Positions 46,851-56,920 of a DNA stretch of 64,000 nt are shown here, piece after piece (positions within the stretch are counted from its first letter, which is position 1; each line of letters begins with the position of its first letter). Position numbers and translations under genes: made by a program. A model generated the notes under the pieces. That model did no database searches and was not told where the DNA came from. It saw only the letters and a list, made by a program, of their open reading frames with translations. The stretch covers positions 35,383,293 through 35,447,292 of the forward strand of contig NC_092639.1 in assembly GCF_039555335.1 (NCBI RefSeq). The letters run 5' to 3'. The stretch is from Amphiura filiformis (Eukaryota > Echinodermata > Ophiuroidea > Amphilepidida > Amphiuridae).

Positions 46851-46960
46851 TGAACTTGTTGTTTGAACGCTAGCTTAAACCGCAACCGTGGCCGTGCGGG
46901 ATTTTAAAACTTAAAGTTTAAGCTTTCTTCACGGTTTCAAATTTACGATTTGATACTACT
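46851..46960 (-). other. Possible 5' noncoding exon of ECHDC1
   Basis: On the minus strand CAACAAGTTCA/GGTAGGCATT gives a donor at 46850 after a CpG-containing stretch (CCGCACGGCCACGG). It would pair with the acceptor above 43171. This rests on splice-like sequence alone. Confidence 0.25.
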
Positions 46961-47473
46961 GGCAAGAACATCCACTATTCATCATGTACTGCGCTGCAAT
47001 GGAAAGTTACCACAGATTTGCGTTGCGCACAGCTGATCTATTATTATGATGTTTATTATTCATGCGAACGTGACGTCCTTGACCTGTTCTTGGATTGTTC
47101 AATAAGCCTCACCTACTTTTTGCACTCGATAAACATCAATGCAATGGAATAGTACAGCGCGCGCGTTGACAGGTGGATGAGGCTCTTTCGTAACTAATTG
47201 CTTTACTTCCGGTAGAGTAGGTCAAAGTTGATGTTGTGGTCATACAGGGTCAGGTCAGGTCAGGGTGTTTTCATGCACATGTACATGTAGCTAGTAGTAT
47301 CAGTAGTCTCATGTGTTGAATTTGAAACCGTAAAAGCTTATGATAGAATAAATTTTGCGAAGTTAAAAGTGAGTATTTAGACTAGTGTAGTGATAGAATT
47401 CGCACGTGTTCATCTTTGGCGTGAACTGTGTGCAGATTGTTGTACTGTACCATATCCATATGACATTGATTGA

Positions 47474-47761
47474 TTGATTGCAGTTGTCACTCAAAAAAAG
47501 ACTTACATTTTCTTCTTCTTCTTCTTCCTTATAAGTGCCTCCCTCATATGTATGAGTATTGTCGCACTGCGTACAGACAAGCTGTACTTATTTTTTACTC
47601 TGGAACCTAGAGTAGATGTAGTTCGCAAGGCAAACTTAGAAAAACGGGCAAACAGACACATCATTTATCGGTATGACATTTTCGTTATTGGTGATGCCCT
47701 ATCTAAGTTTGCACTGAAGTGCCATCTCAGTTTTGGTGCACCGACTTGGATCATGTGCTAA
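47474..47761 (+). CDS. Hypothetical short open frame with one hydrophobic segment
   Basis: Ninety-five codons with a hydrophobic run (IFFFFFFLISASLICMSIVA) near the N-terminus and no recognised domain. The poly-F part comes from a CTT repeat. A splice acceptor (GATTGATTGCAG) lies just inside. It might be a signal-anchor exon, but nothing downstream completes a gene, so I regard it as doubtful. Confidence 0.15.
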   Translation: MIAVVTQKKTYIFFFFFFLISASLICMSIVALRTDKLYLFFTLEPRVDVVRKANLEKRANRHIIYRYDIFVIGDALSKFALKCHLSFGAPTWIMC

Positions 47762-48139
47762 TGAATTTTTATTTATTCTGGATAAGTAATGGAGTATTTA
47801 TGGCAATATCGTATTTCACGGCCCACTATTTTGGCGCCAAAGTTGGACCCCCTAGCTTACTGAAAATTGGTCGCACTATACGCAAATAGCAAAAATGATG
47901 ATGTTTTTGAATTGTTTAATGTTTTCTTGCTGTATTGTCCTATAATCTTGTTAAAAATTTGGTAAGATATTATATTTAATGTGTAGAAATGTATCTTGGT
48001 GAAAATTATAGTAAATTAAAAAAAAATGAAATAAAATACAGTTTGCCAGTATTGCTTTTGTCTTTGAGAGCATTTTCTTTCTTGTATTGTCCTATCCTAC
48101 TATGCCTATTAAAACAAAATTGGGAGCGGTAAAATGAAA

Positions 48140-49065
48140 AGCATTTATTCCGTTGTTTAATCGTATAGTTACAGGTTCATCATCCAGTACATTTTGTAAA
48201 CGTATGCGTTTTTAACCCGGGTTTTTAACGGAATAAATAGCAATCCAGAGGGCCTATACTATGGCATGCCATTTATTCCGTCAAAATTATGCAGATAAAT
48301 CTGTTATTGTCGCGTGTCGGCTATAAAATGACGGAATAAATCATAGTATTAGGCCTTGGCATAAAGTATGCAATTTATTCCGTCAAAATTTTGTCTGTAG
48401 GCCTAATAATATAAAAATGGGTTTTTTTAAATCATCAGTTTTATTCTTTTAACGGAATAAATCGAATCAGTGTCACTTCCCAACTTTTAAACACGGGATC
48501 AAGTCATAACATGTTACAGTAATAACGGAATAAATCATAGTAGTATGCAATTTATTCCGTCAAAATTTTGCCTGTAATAATAATAATATTAATAATAAAT
48601 CTTTTATTGTCGCGTGTCGGCTATAAAATGACGGAATAAATCATAGTATAAAGTATGCAATTTATTCCGTCAAAATTTTGTCTGTAATAGCCTAATATTT
48701 AAAAAAAAGCAATTGCTTTTTTAATTATCAGTCTTATTCTTTTACGGAATAAATCGAATCAGTGTCATTTCCCAACTTTTAAACACGGTATCAAGTCAAA
48801 GCATGTAACAGTAATAACGGAATATGCAACTTGTTGATTATACATGATCATGCTGACATTCTAGTGCCGGTATGGTATGAGATATAGGCCTATACGATAT
48901 TTTTAGAGGTAATAATAATTCAAGCGCAGTTGATTAATTTGCTTTATTCCGTAGGCCTACCTACCGAACGGAATAAATGTAAAAATTAGGAATGATTTCA
49001 AAGCAGCCTACATTGGCTTAATCATACAGCAATATTCTGTGTTACAGTCTTAACGGAATAAAGGC
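48140..49065. repeat. Array 1: inverted ACGGAATAAAT motif pairs, part tandemly duplicated at 300 bp
   Basis: ACGGAATAAATCATAGTAT is usually followed within about 60 bp by GCAATTTATTCCGTCAAAA, forming inverted pairs. The block beginning TTATTGTCGCGTGTCGGC occurs at 48305 and again 300 bp later. Confidence 0.8.
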
Positions 49066-49220
49066 AAAATCAAGTTATATTGCCTTGATTTATAATTATT
49101 TTAATCATGCTAGGGGCCTGTTTTTTGTGACGGCATGATATAGGCCTATTTTTAACGGTTTATTGTTGACCCGGGATTGTTGAGCAATCTCACAATATAT
49201 TATAGTGTCATAGAATAAAC

Positions 49221-50750
49221 AGTTTTATAATTTTCCCGCCTTTTTAAAACTTAAGTTACCCGCCAAAATGTTCCCGCTCTTTCTAATTTAAGCTTGTTAT
49301 AGCCCATAAAATCTTCTAAACCCCGCTTTTGCTGCGCAATTTATCCCCCAAAGGAAACCCTCTTTCTCGCCCTCCGGACGGGGACTTATTTTTAGTTTTA
49401 GCTTGTTGGAAAGCCTATATATATATAATCGTGTTTGGCGGCCCACCCTATGGGAATATTCAACTATTTGCGTGTAGGTGGGCCGCCAAACACGATTATA
49501 TATTGCTTGATGATGTTCGACCCTATATATATAATCGTGTTTCATGCCCACCGTATGGGAAAATTCAATTATTTGCGTGTAGGTGGGCCGCCAAACACGA
49601 TTATATATTAAGCTTGATGATCCAAGTTCAGTTTTATAATTTTCCCCTTTTTTAAAACTTAAGTTTCCGCCAAAATGTTCCCGCTCTTTCTAGTTTAAGC
49701 TTGTTATAGCCCCGCAAAATCTTCTAAACCCGCTTTTGCTGCGCAATTTATCCCCCAAAGGAAACCCTCTTTCTCGTCCTCCGGACTGGGACTTATTTTT
49801 AGTTTTAGCTTGTTGGAACGCCTATATATATAATCGTGTTTGGCGGCCCACCCTATGGGAATATTCAATTATTTGCGTGTAGGTGGGCCGCCAAACACGA
49901 TTATATATATAAGCTTGATGATCCAAGTTCAGTTTTATAATTTTCCGCCTTTTTAAAAACTTAAGTCTCCCGCCAAAATGTTCCCGCTCTTTCTAGTTTA
50001 AGCTTGTTATAGCCCATAAAATCTTCTAAACCCCGCTTTTGCTGCGCAATTTATCCCCCAAAGGAAACCTCTTTCTCGTCCTCCGGACGGGGACTTCTTT
50101 TTAGTTTTAGCTTGTTGGAAAGCCTATATATATATAATCGTGTTTGGCGGCCCACCCTATGGGAATATTCTATTATTTAGTGTAGGTGGGCCAAACACGA
50201 TTATATATTAAGCTTGATGATGTTCGACCCTATATATATAATCGTGTTCATGGCCCACCCTATGGGAAAATTCTATTATTTGCGTGTTGGTGGGCCGCCA
50301 AACACGATTATATATTAAGCTTGATGATCCAAGTTCAGTTTTATAATTTTCCCGCCTTTTTAAAACTTAAGTTTCCGGCCAAAATGTTCCCACTCTTTCT
50401 AGTTTAAGCTTGTTATAGCCCCGCAAAATCTCCTAAACCCCGCTTTTGCTGCACAATTTATCCCCCCAAAGGAAACCCTCTTTCTCGTCCTCCGGACGGG
50501 GACTTATTTTTAGTTTTAGCTTGTTGGAAAGCCTATATATATATAATCGTGTTTGGCGGCCCACCCTATGGGAATATTCTATTATTTGCGTGTAGGTGGG
50601 CCGCCAAACACGATTATATATTAAGCTTGATGATGTTCGACCCTATATATATAATCGTGTTTCGCGGCCCACCCTATGGGAAAATTCTATTATTTGCGTG
50701 TAGGTGGGCCGCCAAACACTATTATATATTAAGCTTGATGATGTTAGACC
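49221..50750. repeat. Array 2: four 300-400 bp units holding seven GTGTTTGGCGGCCCAC hairpins
   Basis: Units start near 49221, 49629, 49930 and 50336 with AGTTTTATAATTTTCC. Each has a linker of about 200 bp (TTTGCTGCGCAATTTATCCC) and then one or two hairpins of about 75 bp. Hairpins lie near 49426, 49531, 49830, 50135, 50232, 50543 and 50652. The second unit lacks its second hairpin. Confidence 0.85.
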
Positions 50751-51189
50751 CTATATAATTTCACTTGCACAACTACGCAATCTCTCGTCTTTGTATTTTA
50801 CCGCGCACGACAGAAAAACATCCGTTTATACAGCTCGCAGATATTATTGATTAATTTTCAGTAAGCTAGGGAGTCCAATTTTGGCGGCAAAACAGTGGGC
50901 CGTCAAACACGATATTGCCGTATTTATTACAATTTCAAGCATAGGAGTTTAGGTAAGAAGTACAAGAAGCTGTGTAATTAATATGATGACAAACATGCAA
51001 CTATTTAAGCTACAGGAGCCTTGTATTTTTTAGTACAAACTCTAATTGAAATCATGCAATTGCGTTGCACTAGCTTTTTGTATACACTTCGTCCCATACC
51101 GTTGTGCAGAGCTACTACGGTATGGGTTCCCTGTACTAGAGTAGATGAGTGTATTTTGAAGTACAGTCAACATGACCGGGATGATCCCC

Positions 51190-51402
51190 TGCTCTTTTCG
51201 AATAGCCTGTGACGTTCTTTAACGTGCACACTACATTAATGTGAGAAAATATGCATGTACACGGGACCGACAGCTTAAAGTGCCCTCCGAAGCACTAAGC
51301 AAGTAGAGTGAAGTGTCTTGCTCAAGGACACAAAGAGCCGGACCTGGGATTCGAACCCTTGGGTTCACAGTCCTATGCCTTAACCGCTAGGCCACGCTCT
51401 CC
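51190..51402 (-). mobile_element. tRNA-derived SINE
   Basis: On the minus strand the head GGAGAGCGTGGCCTAGCGGT carries an A box (TGGCCTAGCGG), and GGGTTCGAATCCC is a B box. GTGTCCTTGAGCAAGACACT and GCACGTTAAAGAACGTCAC follow, which are typical of marine tRNA-derived SINEs. The 3' boundary is uncertain. Confidence 0.7.
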
Positions 51403-51428
51403 TTTTTTTGAGTGACAACTGCAATCAA

Positions 51429-51597
51429 TTTTGAAAGTAAAGGAACTCTTATCATGCTTTAATAAAGCATGATAAGAGTTCCTTTACTTTCAAAATGTTA
51501 CAGTTACTGGAACTAATAAAGCCTATATTAGTTGTTCCAGTAACTGTAACTCGGTAATCTGTATTAAACATATGACATTATCTGATTACTGAGTTAC
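51429..51597. repeat. Cluster of three adjacent hairpins
   Basis: 51429-51495 is a near-perfect 67-bp palindrome (arms from TTTTGAAAGTAAAGGAACTC). 51497-51550 pairs GTTACAGTTACTGGAAC with its complement. 51546-51597 pairs GTAACTCGGTAATCTG with CTGATTACTGAGTTAC with two mismatches. Confidence 0.8.
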
Positions 51598-51779
51598 AGA
51601 TCGGTCTATTGATATCTTTTCCACAAATAAGAAACATCACAATATGTATTTGTGGGCTCATTTGGGCTCTAAGGATGTTGCTGAGGAACTCTCCAAAGGA
51701 CAGTTTGGGCATGCATGCATGCACTGATGATTTTAATCCCATTGTACCAGGGTTTGGGCGTGCGTCGTGGATGATTTTA

Positions 51780-52246
51780 ATCCCACTGTATTTAATAGTC
51801 TATACTCAAAAAGTTGAGGTAATTGATCTACATTGATCTCATCTTTTGGGTGGGTTCAAAATTCCCAGAGTTGGCAAAACCTGCAATCTTCATGGGAGTA
51901 ATTTACTTAGACTTAGTGAAAAAGTGGTCAAAATATATTATTGCTCTGCAAAATGTCTTAATTTTCATGATTTGGATTTATCATATTGAGCAGCATTCTA
52001 CTTGTGATGTTTCTACACTGTGTAGATCGGCCAAAAGTAAAAAAACTCAAGAAAGTGGAGGATCTTATCATGAAAAGATTATGCGCCTACTTCCCATCTA
52101 GCGCCACCTGTGAAGAAAGTAAACATACTTATGAGACCATTTTTGGACCATAATGTACATAAGGACCAGTGATTACACTGACAAAATTTCATCGGTATAG
52201 CTCTTTCACTTCTGGGTGATGACAAAAACTTTTGGATACCCCCTCG
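51780..52246 (-). mobile_element. Rearranged mariner-like relic (copy A)
   Basis: CGAGGGGGTATCCAAAAG on the minus strand ends at 52246 with TA outside. The segment 52080-52246 is a direct repeat of 53250-53424. The segment 51823-52027 is inverted relative to 52800-53005. No transposase text remains. Confidence 0.55.
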
Positions 52247-52394
52247 TATACGATGGGCAGATAGTATCAGTTTGTGAATGAGGACATCGTATAATAAGGT
52301 AGTCCTGCCAGCAAGACTTCAGTCTTTATCATAAACATGTAATGACATAGCCCCTACGGACCTGAAGTCTTGCAGCGGTACATAGGGATGCACT

Positions 52395-52710
52395 TAGTGC
52401 CGTACTATTACGCTGACTTTGGTATTCGGCGAGGAGGACGATTTCGACCTCCTCGTTTGTTTACAAACAGAGAGGTAGACAAAGGGGCCTGTCAAAACTG
52501 TTCTGCTTGTCCAAATACTCGAGTATCAAAAGGATGGACCACAATAGAGTGAGTCAAGCAACATAAATAGGGGATTAAAAAACTGTGAAGTAGGACCATG
52601 TGCTTCGTTTGTCCAATTTGCCATCAAGATTTCGAATGAAAACAGTTCAGACCCAGAACACGATCATGTCAGAAATTAATATTTTGTTCTGGGTCTGATT
52701 ATTCGGACTA
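52395..52710. mobile_element. Short element with perfect 9-bp TSD, family N9 (copy B)
   Basis: Same sequence as 46479-46804 with small differences, same orientation. GGATGCACT is duplicated exactly at 52386-52394 and 52711-52719. A fragment of its left end lies inverted at about 55417-55459. Confidence 0.87.
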
Positions 52711-52782
52711 GGATGCACTGTACGTTTAAGAAATCCAAACTTCAAGCATCAAGAAATATACCTTGTATTTGTCAGTTTTACC

Positions 52783-53424
52783 TCAGAGATGCTGTAGACC
52801 CTCTCTACACAGTGTAGAAACATCACAAGTAGAATGCTGCTCAATATGATAAATCCAAATCATGAAAATTAAGACATTTTGCAGAGCAATAATATATTTT
52901 GACCACTTTTGCACTAAGTCTAAGTAAATTACTCCCATGAAGATTGCAGGTTTTGCCAACTCAGGGAATTTTGAACCCACCCAAAAGATGAGATCAATGT
53001 AGATGTGATGGACGCCACTTCTTGGCTCATCTGTAGATGTGATGGACGCCACTTCTTGGCTCATCTGTGAGGGACATGTGGCCAGTTTGGAAATTCCTTT
53101 TTCAAAAGGCAATAGTGCCATATGATGGGCAATCATCACCGTAGATTGCTTTCATTTCAACATAGATTTTCTGAGCATTGTAGGCCTAACCCTTCAAATG
53201 CAGGAACTTGATCACGCTGCGTGCCTCAATTTTCACCATCTTGCAGGTTATGCGTCTACTTCCCATCTAGCGCCACCTGTGAAGAAAGTAAACATACTTA
53301 TGAGACCATTTTTGGACCATAATGTACATAAGGACCAGTGATTACACTGACAAAATTTCATCGGTATAGCTCTTTCACTTCTGGGGAATCTGGGTGATGT
53401 CAAAAACTTTTGGATACCCCCTCG
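52783..53424 (-). pseudogene. Mariner-like element with broken transposase N-terminus (copy B)
   Basis: The terminus CGAGGGGGTATCCAAAAG lies at 53424 with TA outside. Downstream on the minus strand, ATG at 53239 begins MVKIEARSVIKFLHLKG, a stop (TAG inside a TAGGCCTA), then YNAQKIYVEMKAIYGDDCPS, a TGA where family members have tryptophan, then NFQTGHMSLTDEPRSG. This is the paired helix-turn-helix region of mariner transposases. A 34-bp tandem duplication follows at about 53003-53070 and the catalytic part is absent, so it is dead. Confidence 0.7.
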
Positions 53425-53974
53425 TAAGCCTGTTACCATACGGCAGCGTGTTGAAGGAATACACAGTCAAGAATAGGCTCTGTCATCCTTTTATTCGGAT
53501 CCCTCACAGACACAGTCTCCCAAACATCAAAACATCAAAAGCGTTGCACGTATACTACTACTTAAGGCTGTCCTTTTTTATGTGTGGGAAATACAACAAA
53601 TACAAGATACAACAGAAGAGGCTTTTCCATACAGTGAACAATAAATAAGAAATGGAATCCAATGTTAGCATATCTGCACAAGCGACTGATACATTAAACA
53701 TTATGTAGCCAGACATATCCAGTGGTATAAAAATCTCAACTTTTTTTGAGAAGAGTGGGGGATGAGGTTGTAGATCACTAAATGCCCCTTTTTTAAGTAT
53801 TTAAAACCCAAAACTGAAAACTGTTTTGTCATAGCGCTTTCCTTAGCAACATCTTGTAAAAGATTGACTTTCATCAATTCATTTTATTTGCCAGGTAAAA
53901 GACATGAAACATACAGTAAAGCACATACAATGATTGCACAATATTAAAAGATAATATCATGCTAATATTAAAAG

Positions 53975-55300
53975 CATTTATTTATTTATTTATTCGTTAT
54001 TTATTCAGGAAAATTCCATCAATACAAAAGTACTGGTCTCCCTGGAAGCCCTGATAACATACATATAACATTGATATACAAATAATATTATGAGAATATG
54101 ATATGAATAATAAATACAAACATGGAAATTTAGAACAAGTTCAAATTCATAAATTAATGAGGAGGGCTATAATAAGTTCCTTATTAATGGGGCAGGGCTG
54201 GGGCACCGACGGCAACTTCATTAAAGGGCACGGCAAGTGACTGCCTTGGGTAAAGGACATATTTTGAGGGCATTACGGCAGTGGGGATGGGCACCCACGG
54301 CAAAATACCATGGGTGCCGTGGGTTAATTCGAGGGCTGATGATTACGTCTAAAGCCTGATTGACATGGATTAAAAATATTGTTACATGTGAGATAATAAT
54401 ACAGTTGGTCGTGTACAGCACGTTCTAAGATCTTAGAAATAATAGGTAAAACTGAGATAGGTCTAAAGTTGCTAACATCACTTTTGTCACCCTCCTTGTA
54501 TATAGGTGTAACATTTGCCTTTTTTCCATTCATTAGGAAAAGTGGATGTGAACATGGAAAGATTACAAATATATGCAAGGGGATGACAAATAATCTGTGC
54601 AGCAAGTTTCAAAAGTTTAGTACTAACATTACAAATACCTGTAGACTTATTATTAGAGAAATTACAAATCTGTTTAAAAACAAATTCAGGTTCTACAAAA
54701 TCAAATTCAAAATCATCATACTCACATCAGAATCATTGTTACTATAATTATTACACATAAATTTACCAGCCAAGGTATTTCCAATAGACGTAAAATAATC
54801 ATTAAACTGATTAGCAGTTTCTTTATCATTGCACGTAATACCATCATTAGTTTGAACATCATTAGTAACATTGGAAACATTTTTGGAATTAATTTTCTTA
54901 TAGTACCCCAAAGCTTCTTTGAATCATTTACATTACTATTAATTGCATCTGTACAGTAGGTTTTTTTCAAAGTCTTATTTAGTTTATTTACTTGATTACG
55001 AAGTTGTTTAGCTATTTTCCAATCTTCAGAGTCATTAGTTTTGTGAGCTTTTTTGAAAAAATGGTCCCTATCTTTAGAAAGTTTAATGTACTCACTTGTA
55101 ATCCAATCAGGATACAAGCCTTTGACCCTCTTTTCTTTCACTGGACAATGTAAATTGCATGCTTGATCAAACATATCTTGAAAATTATCATAGGCATTAT
55201 CTACATCATCACATTTTAGCACCTTATCCCAATTAGTCTTAATTGTTTCTACAATTTTTACCATTTTCATGGAGATGAATTGACCAGCAATTAACATGAT
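53975..55300 (-). pseudogene. Non-LTR retrotransposon (LINE) fragment, CR1/Jockey-like
   Basis: Minus-strand frames at 55297-54722 (KGLYPDWITSEYIKLSKDRD, KKLWGTIRKLIPK) and 54605-54324 (NGKKANVTPIYKEGDKSDVS, NFRPISVLPIISKILERAV, NPCQSGFRRNH) are the linker and the start of the reverse transcriptase domain of LINEs. The catalytic palm motif is missing. At 54060-53975 the text GGAGACCAGTACTTTTGTAT followed by AATAAATAAATAAA is a typical LINE 3' end, so an internal part was lost. Several frame breaks are present. Confidence 0.75.
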
Positions 55301-55503
55301 GACTTTATTTTAAAGGCAAGACCCCAAAAAAATCCAAAGGGTCATCTTATTGCACCAACTAACAATTTCATTTAAATCATTTTGAATGAATATCAGCCAA
55401 CATTTAATGACATTGTCATCCTCGCCGAATAGAAAAGTCAGTGTAATAGTACAGCACTAATCTTGAGATTGACTTTCAACAAAAACATTCAGCCAACATT
55501 TAA

Positions 55504-55789
55504 GGGGGTACTACACCCCTGCCCAATTTTGTGCCTATAGGGGCAAGGACTACAACTACTACAACTATTTCAGCACAGACAACAGTTGTGGAGTTACAAT
55601 CAAAAATGAGGGAAAACCAATATTTGATCAATAAATCAATAACTACTTGCCTTGATTTGCTGAATTTTCAGTGCAGTAGTTGTAGTCCTTGCCCTTATAA
55701 TATACATATCTTACTTGTCACCAATGCGCTATAAGTTTTGAGAAAAATGCTAAAATAGGCACAAAATTGGCCAGGGGTGTAGTACCCAC
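55504..55789. mobile_element. TTAA-flanked MITE, family T1 (copy c)
   Basis: TTAA at 55500-55503 and 55790-55793. It begins GGGGGTACTACACCCCTGCC, lacks part of the left TIR and ends GGCCAGGGGTGTAGTACCCA. It is 286 bp. Confidence 0.78.
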
Positions 55790-55951
55790 TTAATGCATCA
55801 AATAAAAATAACAGCAAATAGTCTCATGATAGAGCAGCTTTACTACATATGTGGAACTGCTATCAAAATCCCTCTAAAATGCCATGTGCGATTATAAAAA
55901 AAAAAAAATAAATCATATATTTGGGTCAAGATTCAAGATGTCAAGTGAAGT

Positions 55952-56126
55952 ATTCACCCATTGCACGGTTCCGCCATATGCAAGGAGAGCCTCGATCTGG
56001 CATCATGCATGAATGGGAATTGAACCAGTCATATAACATTGCGTAAAGTCACATAATACTTCCTTTCATGCCTATTGCCAGTTCGAGGCTCTCCTCGCAA
56101 ATGGCGGAACCGTGCAATGGGTGAAT
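55952..56126. mobile_element. Foldback MITE (copy 2 of the 32139 family)
   Basis: ATTCACCCATTGCACGGTTC and its complement bound the element. AGGAGAGCCTCGATCTGGCA corresponds to the first copy. TA lies on both sides. Confidence 0.72.
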
Positions 56127-56920
56127 AGACTGAGACAACATATTTCTGTAGGTTTCCTTGACTTAGATCTTTCTTTTAATATTCTATGTAAAATATGTAT
56201 TGTGTTTCGGCCCCGATTTGCTCTAATTTGGCTGACTAGCAAATGTGTTAACTAAGGTTTGCCTTTTATACCTAGACATTGCATGATTGTAAAGTAATAG
56301 TATTGGTATTGCAGATATATGCATGTATGTCTACAGTTTTTGTCAGAGAAGAGCGGCACTTGTTTTCATTTTGTGAGAGTGCAGAGCGTAAACACAGAAG
56401 TGTGGCTGAATCAATTGTCTGACAATCATACCTGTAGCAACAGACTGATATCTAAATATAAACAAAGTGAGAAGCAAAGACACACTTAGAAGAAATTGCT
56501 TCACCCAAAGGGTCGTTAATGTTTGGAATAGATTGTCAGTAAACGTAGTGCATGCCAAGTCTACCAACTGCTTTAAAAACGCATCAACTCCTTCCTAGAG
56601 AACTACATTGATATTTGTACAGGGGAGCACCACCCTGGAACAAATTTCTTGCAGTATGCATTAAATCTCTCTCTCTTTCTCTATTGTAGTCAAATATTGA
56701 TGAAATAAGATGGGCGTTATAAGGCCTTCCAAAAGTGCCCGAGATGACATGTAAACAAGTAAATTTTTTAAACATCTTGTTTGGAAAAAAGTGTTGGGGC
56801 ATCAAGTTTACTAACAAGTTGATTGATTCCATTGTGACAATTTCAATTTGTTTTGCAGGTAGCGAGTCAGATAACCCAGAAGGTGGTGAAGTTAGTTAAG
56901 TTATAGCCTATTCAGCAGTC

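Larger units (their letters stand above)
47802..50919. mobile_element. 3.1-kb composite DNA transposon with exact 8-bp TSD and two motif arrays
   Basis: The left end GGCAATATCGTATTTCACGG and the complement of the right end (GGCAATATCGTGTTTGACGG) stay matched for about 68 bp with about six differences. GTATTTAT is duplicated exactly at 47794-47801 and 50920-50927. No transposase is present. The left half (48140-49065) carries about 15 copies of ACGGAATAAAT or its complement. The right half (49220-50750) carries four long units with seven hairpins whose arms read AATCGTGTTTGGCGGCCCAC. Eight-base duplications fit hAT, P or Merlin-type integration; the GG tip is not typical of hAT. Confidence 0.85.

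Noticed and set aside
47474-47761. Possible type II membrane protein exon
   Set aside because: Not fully rejected, but the hydrophobic run is largely a CTT repeat. It overlaps a 27-bp inverted repeat, and no partner exon is visible.
49297-50758. Several frames repeating GGPPYGNIQLFACRWAAKHDYI-like text
   Set aside because: They are translations of the hairpin array in the composite transposon and appear on both strands.
52783-53139. 118-codon frame with hydrophobic segments (VGSKFPELAKPAIFMG)
   Set aside because: It spans the junction of a broken mariner transposase and non-coding element sequence, and the same block occurs inverted at 51823-52027.
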